Assembly (NCBI GenBank): GCA_964016875.1
Contig: OZ024724.1
Coordinates: 32,697,786-32,761,785 of the forward strand
Source: Fallopia convolvulus
Lineage: Eukaryota; Streptophyta; Magnoliopsida; Caryophyllales; Polygonaceae
DNA: 64,000 nt
Direction of reading: 5' to 3'
This document shows, piece by piece, positions 19,144-29,767 of this stretch; within the stretch, counting starts at the first letter, position 1; the number at the start of each line of letters is the position of its first letter. The notes beneath the pieces are model-generated. The model searched no databases and was not told the DNA's origin. It worked only from the letters and a program-made list of their open reading frames with translations. The translations under genes and the position numbers were made by a program.

Positions 19144-22100
19144 ATGGAATCGGATAATGACATGCATGATGCTAACGATGTCGAATCGCTAGAAGACTTC
19201 TACAGCGGTGACACCGTCGATTCTGATGGTGTCGCCGTTGGCGATTACGAGTTCATCGACAATGATTCCGAGGATTCCGATGATTTCACTTTGCGCCGCC
19301 ACCAGGTGCCTTTTATTTTTTCTTCTTATCATCGAGTTTCTCAATGATTTTGTAACTGAAATTCGTCAAATTTTGGTTGGGTCCTTGCCGATATATAGGT
19401 TGCTTTGTGCTCATTTTTCTGTATTTTTTAGCTTCAAATTCAATATGATTCGGTATTTTTTTTACTGCAAGTATAATTTTCTAATCAACCTATGCCAATC
19501 AAAGCTTTTTGATAGGATCGCATAAAATGGAAGCATAGCTTAGGTACTTGTAAAAATTTCATCTTTTTTTCGAAATGGACTTCTGGTAAGTTTACTCGAG
19601 GTGTCCAATTGACTTGCAAATTAGGGAAGCTTGAAGTACTTCTGCATAGAGTTCGACGTTTTGAATAGTCTTCAAGCGAGCTTGTAGTTTGGTGAATCAG
19701 ATTGGCAGACTCGTTGTTAAGAATATTTTGTCATTTCTTTTGTGCTTCAGTTAATAGGGTTTATATACTGTTTTATTACCGAGTACAGATGATCTGCTCA
19801 CAGATGCTTGTTGCTCTAACAGGCATGTGATCTTAGGTTGCTAGTGCTCAGGGACAAAGTTTCAGTTAATCAAGGCCTGTGTTCTTTGCGAATGCTGATT
19901 AGTAGCATATTAAAACAGGAGTAGCATCAATTACGCGGTGTTGATCATAGGTTGTAGGTTAATGTTTAGTATTCTTGTTTCAAGTCGAAAACTTAAGAGT
20001 ATACTAGCTTCTTATATGTACATATCAAAGATGAAGAAAAGGACTCTTTTCTTTAGATTTTATTATTTTATTTATGTTAATATGAGTTTACTTTCAGCCA
20101 AGCTTTACTACTTTAAGTGAAGCTGATATTCGTCAATGCCAAGAAGAAGATATCTCAAGGATATGTACTGTGCTTTCTATTTCAAGGGTTGAAGCTGGAA
20201 TTCTTCTCCGTCACTATAACTGGTAAGTTCTATCATAGTTTCTCTATCAAGCTTCCGGATCTGTATCAATATGGTCATTATGCATTCATTTATTCCTCTT
20301 GATTTTGTCTATGTTTGGATGGTGTTCATATTTGTTCCTACAAGCAACATCTAACTGTTAAACTGTTTGCATAATGAGATGTTATTTTGTCATATGATTT
20401 ACCGGTGCATTGTGGCCTTTTATTTCTTTTGATTGACCTTTAGATATTTGGTCTTGTAGGAGTGTGAGCAAAGTGCATGATGAATGGTTTGCTGATGAAG
20501 AGAAGGTTAGAAAGACTGTTGGTTTGATGGAGAAACCTGTTGTAGACCTCTCCAATGCAAGAGAAGTAAGTGCTAGTATGTTTTTGGCACATGTTTCATA
20601 CGAGAGATGGATTGCCATTGGTATTGGGTGTTTTTTGAACTTTTTTATTGCTTAACTTGGACAGGTGACATGCGGCATCTGTTTTGACACCTTTCCAAAG
20701 GTTGATATCTATTCAGCAGCATGCGGACATCCATTGTGTAGTTCTTGCTGGGCAAGTAATCTGCTTCCTCTTGACCAAGCCATTCTTATCAGCATTTATT
20801 TAGTAAATTATTATTTTTCAGAAGAAATGTTGAAAAGATAATTTTGAGGCTCCTTGTTTTTTAGCCTCGAAGCTTTGACTCAATTTTTTCTCAAACCGAC
20901 TAGACATATAAATTCTTCATTATATAATCTCATCCTTGTATGGATTTCCCATCTGCAGGTTATATAAGTACTGCGATTAATGATGGACCTGGATGTTTAA
21001 TGTTGCGATGTCCTGATCCATCTTGTGGTGCTGTTGTGGGTGAAGATATGATAGATTTGTTAGCTCCTGAAGATGATCGGAAGAAGTATGCCCATTATTT
21101 TCTAAGATCTTATATCGAAGACAACCGGAAGGTAATTGCAGAGAACCATTGAAGCAATTCCATCATGATCATAGACAAGTACAAATCAGTGGCGTCATAG
21201 ATTTACATAAAATTGTGCTTTGGTGATTCACTAGTAGACAAACTAGATTGTAATTGCTTGCCTATGGCTGTGATTGCTTTTGCAGGCTAAATGGTGTCCT
21301 GCTCCCGGCTGTGATTATGCTGTGGATTTTGTTGTTGGCAGTGGCAGCTATGATGTTACATGCCGTTGCTCTTATAGCTTTTGCTGGAATGTAAGTTTCC
21401 ACTAACTTCTAGTCTTCATTGGATGCCCCCTCCTTTCTTGACAAATGACAAGTGATATGATTATAAATATCCAGTGCACAGAAGAAGCTCATCGACCTGT
21501 TGACTGTGGGACTGTGACCAAGTGGATTTTAAAGAACAGTGCAGAATCTGAAAACATGAATTGGTATAAAAAGATTTTATTTTTTCTACTTTTAGGTTGT
21601 TGTTCCCTCCTTCATCTTATTAGCTGGATTTCAATCAGCTGATATAAGTAATGGTAGTAAAATTATTCAAGCATGACTAGGTAGTCATTGGAATGAATGA
21701 GTCAAAGAGGGAATCTTGTGATTAGTAGAAAACAGAAAAATGTTTTGTTTTTGTTATTCTAATGGCTGCTTCGTTGTATCTTTTTTTACCAGTTGATAGT
21801 GCATTGATTGTTTTTAGGCTCTTTAACATCTCTTTGATTGACAATGGATAAGAAATGATGCAAACTGATTTCTTACGAATCAATTCGGGCTAAGTTCAGT
21901 TAGATATATATTAAATACTTTTGGAACTTATGTTTGGAGCTATGCCAATATGTAAAGCCTGATTTTTCTTATGAATCATTATCAATATTGTTTTCTGGCA
22001 GGATACTGGCCAATTCCAAGCCATGTCCAAAGTGCAAGCGCCCAATTGAGAAGAACCAAGGATGCATGCATATAACTTGTACACCACCTTGTAAATTTGA

Positions 22101-23981
22101 GTTTTGCTGGTAAGTTCCTGCTGAGTTATTTATATTCCCCTCTATTCTGCCATTTCTACTCATCTTTCACTAAATATAATGGTGGTCTGCATTTTACAAA
22201 TGTTATATTCAAATATTCAGGCTTTGCCTTGGTGCTTGGTCTGATCATGGGGAGAGGACCGGAGGCTTCTATGCATGCAACAGATATGAAACAGCAAAGC
22301 AGCAAGGAGTCGTAAGATGATCTTTGCCTCTTAGTTAGTTGATGATACACATACATGTCATACAAATCTAATTAAATAAGGAATCTCTGCTGATGATTCT
22401 AGTATGACGATGCTGAGAAACGAAGAGAGATGGCCAAGAACTCACTTGAGAGATACACTCATTACTATGAAAGATGGGCAACCAACCAGTCAGTATGTAT
22501 TACCTCCGAGTTTGACATAATTGTCATTTATTTATACAATTTTTATCCCTTACTAAACTCTCCTTTGTCAACAGCTTGTTGGTGTAGTTTTGGTGTCTGC
22601 CTCACAGTTCCATGTTTTTTAACCCGTCCATTTATTGATTATTTTCAAATATGTCTCATGCGTTTCCTTTTCTCCTGCAGTCTAGGCAAAAGGCAATTGC
22701 AGATCTTCAACAGATGCAAAGTGTGCATGTAAGCAATCCGCATAGTTGCTATAATTTATTTGCTTATTAATGACTGATATTACAAATTGAGCTGCTTCTT
22801 GTTCACCTCTCCTTCCCTAATTCTCTACCTTCCGTATTAAGGCTATTTGCATTGCATGAATCATGTTCTCATTGTATAAGAGATTTCATACATTGTATGT
22901 GGTATGGGGCTAGAGGAATGAAGAAAAGGTCCTCTGGTCCTCTTTCAGTTGCATGAACATAGATTATAGAATTTAATTAGCCAAGGAACTCTATGTATAT
23001 CTTGATGATTGACATATTTAATTGTCTTGGCTTTCTCTCTCCGGCATTAGCATTATACATTTGTTATCTTTGCTGGCATGAGTTCATTTTTTGGTATCCT
23101 CAGCCTTCATTTTCTCTTATAAATTCTGGAGATTGAGGTGGTTGTCTGTTCCCCCAGTTGGAGAAGCTGAGTGATATACAAAGTCAACCTGAGTCACAGC
23201 TCAAATTTATAATAGAAGCATGGTCACAGGTGAATTTTCATACCAAACTAGTTGGGTGTTTTCTTCAATATATATATGCAGTTCCTTAAGCCATCTTTTT
23301 GTGGCTTGCAGATTGTGGAATGCCGACGAGTTTTAAAGTGGACTTATGCATATGGTTACTATCTACTTGAACATGAACATGCAAAGAGACAATTTTTTGA
23401 ATACTTGCAGGGTACTAATTTCTTGGCATGAACATGCATGTGTGTGTATATATATTCTTCCACTTGCTGATTCTCTCCTCTGCAGGTGAAGCTGAGGCCG
23501 GTTTAGAGCGGCTTCATCAATGTGCAGAGAAGGAGCTGCAAGTGTACCTGACTGCAGAAGGCCCGTCAAAGGACTTCAATGAATTCCGTACAAAGCTGGC
23601 GGGTTTGACCAGGTACATTATTTGTCTCATTTTCAACTTCAGTGTTCTCATGTCTTGGTCATCTGTAACATCACTATTTTTGGCAACAGTGTGACCCGAA
23701 ACTACTTTGAAAACCTGGTGCGAGCTCTAGAGAATGGTCTATCAGATGTGGACTCCCATGGTACACCCAGCAGAGACCCAGGCTTGAAAAACGTGGGCGG
23801 TGGTGGTGGTAGTAGCAGCAGTAGTAGCAAGGGAAGAAGTTTAAGAGGAAAGGGAGCAACATCCCGATCTAGTGGACCGAACAGGGCGGTGGATGATTCA
23901 GACCACTGGTCATGTGACCGTTGCACATATGCAAACGCCGTGTCAGCATTGGTTTGCCAGATGTGCAATCAACGAAGGTAA
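19144..23981 (+). CDS. ARI8: Ariadne-type RBR E3 ubiquitin ligase, 15 exons, apparently intact
   Basis: RING-in-between-RING ligases take ubiquitin from an E2 onto a RING2 cysteine and then to the substrate. By GT-AG reading the exons are 19144-19305, 20098-20222, 20460-20565, 20665-20755, 20959-21131, 21286-21390, 21475-21563, 22002-22109, 22221-22311, 22403-22492, 22681-22728, 23158-23229, 23312-23411, 23486-23612 and 23690-23981: 1,779 bases, 592 residues. An acidic N-terminus (DDFTLRRH) is followed by RING1 (CGICFD ... ACGHPLCSSCW), IBR (KWCPAPGCDYAVDF ... CRCSYSFCWN) and RING2 (CPKCKRPIEKNQGCMHITC), with the expected catalytic Cys in GCMHITC. A helical Ariadne domain follows (NSLERYTHYYERWATNQ, then LKWTYAYGYYL), and a C-terminal RanBP2-type finger (WSCDRCTYANAVSALVCQMC). 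Length, domain order and finger place it in the plant ARI5/7/8 subgroup, of which ARI8 is nearest to my reading. No lesion seen. Confidence 0.95.
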
Positions 23982-24554
23982 GCGTCATACATCTATTACG
24001 AGTGCCCGGAGATTTTAACTTTGGAAACTTGATTGTTCATGGAATCTCCTCTCAGGCCCGATTAATATCGATTGTTGGGAAGCTAAATAGGAGCAACCAG
24101 GTTGAAATTGGGGGAGGAGGAAAAAAGAAGACGGAGCTTCTTGCTGTATATAGGCTGTTTCATTCGGGATGATGCATGCTCTATAAGTCCATGTGACGTG
24201 CTTGTAATGAGGTATTATGCGTTAAACTGCCTTTGGTAGAACACTAGATTTATTTGATGGATTGCACGTTAGCTGCCTTTGCCTGTTCTCGAAATGAATT
24301 GTAATAAATACGACTAGAAAATCTCGTTTAAATACGTTGAGCTGGCTTAAGTACGTTTACCGACGTTCTATTTCGTTAATATTCCTTTTTATATTGACGA
24401 ATTCTATATTTACTGTTTGTGTAAATACATGTAATGTTAAATTTAATACAAAGTTTTAATTTAGATGGAGAACATGTTCTTTATATTCTGAGAGGCCTTC
24501 AATAAATTATCATTTAACAATGTGGCTTAACGTTGAGAGAATTGATGCGATCGT
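23982..24554 (+). other. 3' UTR and downstream flank of the ARI gene
   Basis: Non-coding AT-rich sequence. AATAAA-like words (AATGAATTGTAATAAATA) at about 24294-24311 are the best polyadenylation signal candidates. No further gene before 24555. Confidence 0.5.
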
Positions 24555-25112
24555 TCCTCAAAAAAGAGGTTTGATGTACCCCAGGCTTGGATCGCTGGCC
24601 TTGCGATGGGTCTCCCGTGATCGATCTTGTAGAAGAGAAGGCGGAAGCGGCTACATGGATCGACTAGAACAAGTCTAGGTCGAAAGAGTGGCTGAGCTTG
24701 GCACTAGAAAGGCTCGAGAGGAGCATAGGACCGACATTAGGGGGCTCGGTCTAGAAGAGGGAGTTTTTAGGGTTAGGAAGTTGACACCAAGGCCTTGGAG
24801 GAGAGTGTCTCGATCCAATAAGGCTCATTCAATTCAATTAAGACGTAAGAACTCAACAAAGCATCCTATTAGCCTTATTAAGGCAGCAGCCAAGCAAAGT
24901 GAAACTAGGGTTAGTATGAGATTGGGTTAAGTGTGCGGCCCACATCTTTAGAAAACCAACTAAAAGAGATCTCTAAGATTAGAACGATTTAACTAAAGTC
25001 ATACTATCAAAGGAATGTTTCAAACTAACATAGAAAGGAGAGGCGCGCATAGGGTATGCGTCGTGAGAGGCCGGGCGTGCCTAGGGCATGCATCGCGGGA
25101 GACCGGGCACAC
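24555..25112. other. Repeat-like sequence of unknown class
   Basis: Base composition shifts to a more GC-balanced, TE-like texture with no recognisable domain. Being on the 3' side of the minus-strand gypsy relic, it could be its 3' UTR or LTR, but no partner LTR is seen. Confidence 0.35.
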
Positions 25113-25943
25113 CTATGGCATGTGTGGGGGTGCATCAGCGTCGGCACTATGTGCCGACATAGGCAACACGGGTTCAGGTCCGAGTCTGGGGTGTGGCACA
25201 ACTACTCCCATGGTGACTAAGGTGAGGATCCATAGCTCGGCATTGGGCGTGCCATGGCTGGTTGAAACGCGAGATACTATGGATGCCGTGGCGCGTCCAA
25301 TGGCCTTAGCTCGGGCACGCGTCAAGGGTCCCTCAGAATGCACTAACATGGCCTCCTCGGCGTCGATCATGGTTAGTATTGCATCACGCTCCCCCTCTGA
25401 GTGGGAAGCGTCCTCGCTTCCTCATCATCAAACTCGGGCGCAACATATGGGGAGATCTCAGACACGTTGAAGTGCCCTGAACACCATTGTAGGAGTCTGG
25501 GAGGTCGATCATATAGGCGTTGTCTCTGAAACGCCTAAGGACTCGAAAAGGGCCGACGTCTCGCTAGTGCAATTTGGTATTCCAAGTTGCTTGGAAAGCG
25601 CTCGTTGCACAGATGAAGCAAAACTAGATCTTTGAGCTCGAAAATCAACTGACGTCGCCCACGATTGTGTTGGGCAGTGTAGCGTATTGAGCAGGTTGGC
25701 GCTCTAGATGGTCTCACGTCTTTGCATGGAGACGCTTGACATGCTCGACGCGGTGTGCGACATCCACATGCTCACATTCTTGAGTGGCCTTGGAACCATG
25801 TCTAAAGGCGTTTTGGAATTAAGGCGGTAGACCACCTCGAACGGAGTCAAGTTGTGAGCAGAATGGTGGGAATCAACAATAGAAAGTAAGCCCCCCATTG
25901 TCGTGGGTTAGACTTGAGCATTACTCGTAGGGGAGTGGCGCCG
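25113..25943 (-). pseudogene. Ty3/gypsy pol C-terminus relic (integrase end)
   Basis: The minus strand has, in broken frames, the end of a plant gypsy integrase: HHSAHNLTPFEVVYRLNS (25800-25860), FELKDLVLLHLCNERFP (25590-25640), a degraded YDRPPRL-like segment, and the tail EGPLTRARAKAIGRA (25310-25340). These match the usual YSPFEVVYGF, GDLVWLHLRKERFP and GPLTRARAK words. It is frameshifted several times. Upstream domains are absent because other elements interrupt it at 25944. Confidence 0.75.
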
Positions 25944-25974
25944 TGTAACAGCCTTACTTTGCAACACTGGGTAC
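25944..25974 (-). repeat. Split chromovirus-type LTR remnant, outer piece
   Basis: TGTAACAGCCTTACTTTGCA resembles the start of the 44635 LTR (TGTAACACCCTCTTCCTACC), and it continues at 35252 on the far side of the Tat element. It ends at the Tat target site GGTAC. Confidence 0.55.
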
Positions 25975-26498
25975 TGTTGGGCCCTCCGAAATTCGGCCCA
26001 AAAGGAATGCTACGAAGCCCAACATCGACGATCCAATTAAACCGCTAGAAAGAGGAGACGATGGAGCAATCAAAGCAAGGCGGAAATTTCGGACTTCATG
26101 GTCAAACACTAACGGCTATGCAATTAACGACGAGGGCGAAATCTCCGGGATGTGCTAGGCGCTCCACCAACGGTTAGAATGGAGGAGAGGAGTATAAAAC
26201 CAGGCTGAGGAGAAAATAAGGGGACGATCAACACTGGCGCTCTGAACTCAAGCTAGAAGCATAATCTCATCTTTGTTTTATCCTTTCACTTCCATTCGAG
26301 CATTCTAGGATATTTTGGGGAGGTCTATTTGCAACTACAATCACAATGTACGAATATCAACTTGCTTACTATTTGTTTTCCACTCTTTATCTGATCCTAC
26401 ATCTTGCCCATAATTCATAACGCGTTACGATTGCTTTTTGGTTAGGATTTCCCTATTTTCAGCAGGTAACGTGTTAGTACGATTATCCTGCCAAAACA
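25975..26498 (+). repeat. 5' LTR of the Tat element
   Basis: TGTTGGGCCCTCCG ... CCTGCCAAAACA, 524 bp. A TATAAAA box is at 26193-26199. The first 27 bases contain the inverted pair GGGCC...GGCCC around CGAAATTCG. Confidence 0.95.
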
Positions 26499-26500
26499 AT

Positions 26501-26517
26501 TGGCGCCCACCGTGGGG
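26501..26517 (+). other. Primer-binding site of the Tat element
   Basis: TGGCGCCCACCGTGGGG begins two bases after the LTR end. It is the expected tRNA-complementary site; the exact tRNA was not checked. Confidence 0.8.
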
Positions 26518-26564
26518 CCTAGCCAAAAAAGGAGTCACGCTAAAACAACAACAAGATCCGTCAC

Positions 26565-27851
26565 ATGGAGGGAATCCAAACTACATACAACCACGTAGGG
26601 GATCTAGACAATCACGAGGTCAATGAAGAAACGAACAACCAAGGCGACGGAAACGTAGACGGAACCGGAAACGTAGTCGGAACAGGAAACATAGGTGGAA
26701 CAGAGAATGGTGATGGAGTTGAGCAAGGTTCTGGGGACACCAATGGCAATCCTAGTACTTCCGAGCAATGGGGAGCGGAAGGAGGCGACGCCGACATCAT
26801 CGTGGAGCTCCGATCAACAATGATTGCTCTTCGAAAGGATTTGGAAAGCCAAAAAGAGGCCAATGCCAGATTCACCGAGGTATACGAAAAACAAATTGAG
26901 ACTTTAACTAATGAACGCAACTTGCTTCGATCGCAGGTACAATCGGCTCCAACCCGTCCCCGCGGAACCGATGTGGTAGGAGTCGCTAGGCGCTTGGACA
27001 TGGACGATCCGAATCTCGTAACACCCGATGTTGTCAGACCAGTAACCGGGTATCAGGTAAAAGGTAATTCTTTAAGGGCAATACGGGAAGATACCGAGGT
27101 TTCCCAATTGCGGGAACGCCTCCGAGCCTTGGAGGACCGAATTACTCAGGTCCTTGGGGCGCCTCAACCGATTGCGATGGAGAGGAGAGACAGGTACACC
27201 GACTCCCTCTTCGTACCTGCTATTGCAAGGGTTGATATCTCCCGGAAATATCACGTCCCTGACGTGCCTAAATACGAAGGGGTGACAGATCCCGATCAAC
27301 ATATAGCCGCATTCAAACAGGCTATGAATATTAGTACAATCCCTTTTGATATGAAAGAAATTGTCATGTGCCGTTGGTTCGGGAACACGTTGTCTGGACC
27401 CGCTCTTAATTGGCATTCGCACTTACCTCTTGGAAGTATCTCATCTTTTGCCGAGTTGATTGACAAATTCAGGGTTAGGTTCGCGAGCTGTCGACACGCC
27501 AAAAAGCGATCAAGTGATCTATACCACTTGGTCCAAAGATCGGGAGAATCTCTGAAAGCTTTCCTTAGTCGCTACAATGAAGAATTGGTGACCATTGAAG
27601 GATGTGACGCCGCTACGGCTGTGGAGGCATTCCGGAGGGGCATATCAATATGTAATCCTGAGTTATACCGTGAACTAACTAAGTATCCTTGTTCCAACTT
27701 TGATGAGTTACATGTAAGAGCTTTAGCCCATGTCCGATTAGAGGAAGACGACCTCTTTGCCGAGAAAACAACGAGCCCACATCGACCCGATCGGAGACAA
27801 GGAAGGCGGGACACAAGATACGGTCCGTATCCCACTGCACCTAATGCTTAG
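26565..27851 (+). CDS. Tat gag ORF
   Basis: 428 residues from ATG 26565. A Gly/Asn-rich N-terminus with GNVDGTGNVVGTGNIGGTEN repeats is followed by a coiled-coil region (LRSTMIALRKDLESQKEANA, residues 75-120) and the Retrotrans_gag capsid domain (residues 220-370; MCRWFGNTLSGPALNWH, then ELIDKFRVRFAS and RSGESLKAFLSRYNEE). It ends in TAG at 27849-27851; the same frame resumes 18 bases later and continues into protease, so the stop may be a lesion rather than a real terminus. Gag builds the particle and packages RNA. Confidence 0.9.
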   Translation: MEGIQTTYNHVGDLDNHEVNEETNNQGDGNVDGTGNVVGTGNIGGTENGDGVEQGSGDTNGNPSTSEQWGAEGGDADIIVELRSTMIALRKDLESQKEANARFTEVYEKQIETLTNERNLLRSQVQSAPTRPRGTDVVGVARRLDMDDPNLVTPDVVRPVTGYQVKGNSLRAIREDTEVSQLRERLRALEDRITQVLGAPQPIAMERRDRYTDSLFVPAIARVDISRKYHVPDVPKYEGVTDPDQHIAAFKQAMNISTIPFDMKEIVMCRWFGNTLSGPALNWHSHLPLGSISSFAELIDKFRVRFASCRHAKKRSSDLYHLVQRSGESLKAFLSRYNEELVTIEGCDAATAVEAFRRGISICNPELYRELTKYPCSNFDELHVRALAHVRLEEDDLFAEKTTSPHRPDRRQGRRDTRYGPYPTAPNA

Positions 27852-27869
27852 ACTACCGTTAATGAAACA

Positions 27870-28856
27870 ATGTTTAGACAAGGTGACAGATACGAGAATC
27901 TTAGGCTGCCTGCGAAACTCTCCCACTACAATTTTCGTGTAGATGCAACTAAAGTGGTCCGAACCCTCAACACCATGGGAGACACTGTTAAATGGCCTCG
28001 AAAGAGTAACATACCGGCGCATCAGAAAGACAAGACCAGATGGTGTGATTTCCACTTCGATCATGGGCACCGGACCGAGGAGTGTATCGCGTTACGAAAA
28101 GAAGTAAGCGAATTGTTACGAAGGGGGCATCTCAGAGAATTAATATCGGAGAAAGCAAAAGAGCAGTTGGAACGTAACAAGGAAAAAGCCAGTCCACCAC
28201 CCCCACCGAAACACACTGGAATAATCAATGTCATCACAGGGGGGTCGGAGATCTGTGGAATAACCTACTCCGCAGCCAAACGGATCGCAAGGGATACTAG
28301 AAGAGAGTGCCCAAAAGCACCATCACGGACAAGTCTTGCCATGATGCCAATCACCTTCGACGATGTCGAAGAAGAGGAAGTTCACCACGATTGCTTAATA
28401 ATCTCTTTAACCATAGCTAACTTTCTTGTCAAAAGAATTTTAGTTGATAATGGGAGCTCTACTAATTTACTCATGTTGGACGCCTTATACAGCTTAGGTT
28501 TCGGGATGGACGATATTTCCAAAAAATCAACAACTTTGGTAGGCTTCAATGGAGAATCACGCAATACGCTTGGGGAGATATCACTACCTACCGTTGCAGG
28601 AGGAGTCAACTACCAGGTAAAATTCCAAGTACTTGATTGCCCTTCACCTTTTAATGTCATCTTGGGCAGGCCATGGATACACGGGATGAGGGCTATCCCC
28701 TCCACCTATCACCAATGTGTGAAGTTCCCAACACCTTGGGGGATTCAAGAGATTAAGGGGGAACAGAAGCTGGCAAGGGAGTGTTACTCCATAACAATGA
28801 CGGCAACGACTTCAAAGAGCTCACAGACTGGAGTAGGGAAGAAGGCGTCAGATTAG
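27870..28856 (+). CDS. Tat zinc-finger-like segment and aspartic protease
   Basis: In frame with gag across a TAG. Residues 52-70 carry the Tat-type Cys/His motif WCDFHFDHGHRTEECIALR. The protease lies at about residues 185-280 with LVDNGSSTNLLML as its active-site box (DNGSS instead of the commoner DTGSS), flap region GFNGESRNTLGEISLP and the distal ILGRPWIHGMRA motif. It cleaves the polyprotein. It ends in TAG at 28854-28856, again with the same frame continuing. Confidence 0.88.
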   Translation: MFRQGDRYENLRLPAKLSHYNFRVDATKVVRTLNTMGDTVKWPRKSNIPAHQKDKTRWCDFHFDHGHRTEECIALRKEVSELLRRGHLRELISEKAKEQLERNKEKASPPPPPKHTGIINVITGGSEICGITYSAAKRIARDTRRECPKAPSRTSLAMMPITFDDVEEEEVHHDCLIISLTIANFLVKRILVDNGSSTNLLMLDALYSLGFGMDDISKKSTTLVGFNGESRNTLGEISLPTVAGGVNYQVKFQVLDCPSPFNVILGRPWIHGMRAIPSTYHQCVKFPTPWGIQEIKGEQKLARECYSITMTATTSKSSQTGVGKKASD

Positions 28857-29767
28857 CAATTAAAGGACTGTAGAACGACCACTTGCTATGCCAAGCCGGA
28901 GACGCCCGAACTCCAAGAAGTGGCCCTTGATCCATTAGAACCATCCAAGAGAATCCAAATAGGAGCAGATCTGGAACCGACTTTACGTGAGCAAATAGTG
29001 GAAATTCTATGGTCCTACAAAGATTGTTTCGCCTGGTCAAACGAGGATATGGTAGGTATTGATCCTAGCGTAATCACCCATGCCTTGAATGTCAACAAAA
29101 AGGTGCCACCAGTGAAACAGAAAAGGCGTAAGTTCGCTCCCGAACGAAATCAGGTAATCAATGATGAGGTAAAGTCCTTACATGAGTCTGGAAAAATTAG
29201 AGAAGTACAATATCCTGATTGGCTTGCGAATGTGGTTGTTGTTAAAAAGAAAAATGGCAAATGGCGCGTTTGCGTAGATTTCACCGATCTAAACAAAGCA
29301 TGCCCCAAAGATTCGTTCCCTTTGCCTCATATAGACGCAATGGTGGACGCAACGGCAGGGCATGAACTTTTGACCTTCATGGATGCGTTTAGCGGGTACC
29401 ACCAAATAATGATGCATCCTGACGATCAAGAGAAAACCACATTCGTAACCAATCAAGGAACTTATTGTTATAAAGTTATGCCCTTTGGGTTAAAGAACGC
29501 AGGTGCTACTTATCAGAGATTGGGTAATAAGATGTTTCAGGAAAAGCTGGGGGATACGATGGAAGTATACATAGACGATATGTTGGTCAAATCACTGAAG
29601 GCGGAAGATCATGTTAATCACCTAAGAGACGCGTTCGAGATTCTTCGGAGCTACAAGATGAAGTTGAACCCCACCAAGTGCTCTTTTGGAGTAACGTCAG
29701 GAAATTCCTCGGCTACATAGTGACGTAGAGGGGGATCGAGGCGAGTCCTGAACAGGTCAAGGCCATA
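28857..29767 (+). pseudogene. Tat reverse transcriptase with a frameshift
   Basis: In frame with gag-protease until about 29700. Signatures in order: KQKRRKFAPERN, GKIREVQYPDWLANVV, WRVCVDFTDLNKACPKDSFP, FMDAFSGYHQI, MPFGLKNAGATYQR, and the intact catalytic YIDDMLVKS. A single-base loss in GGAAATTCC near 29700 ends the frame at 29720. The next frame (GYIVT-TAG-RGIEASPEQ) has a TAG at 29726-29728 before joining the downstream ORF. Catalytic residues are intact. Confidence 0.9.

Noticed and set aside
24688..24930. 80-codon plus-strand ORF
   Set aside because: No domain; lies in repeat-like DNA of unknown class.
25015..25470. 151-codon plus-strand ORF
   Set aside because: It overlaps the gypsy tail containing EGPLTRARAK on the minus strand.
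26612..27001. Minus-strand ORF in the Tat gag region
   Set aside because: It is a shadow of the gag frame and has a low-complexity composition.
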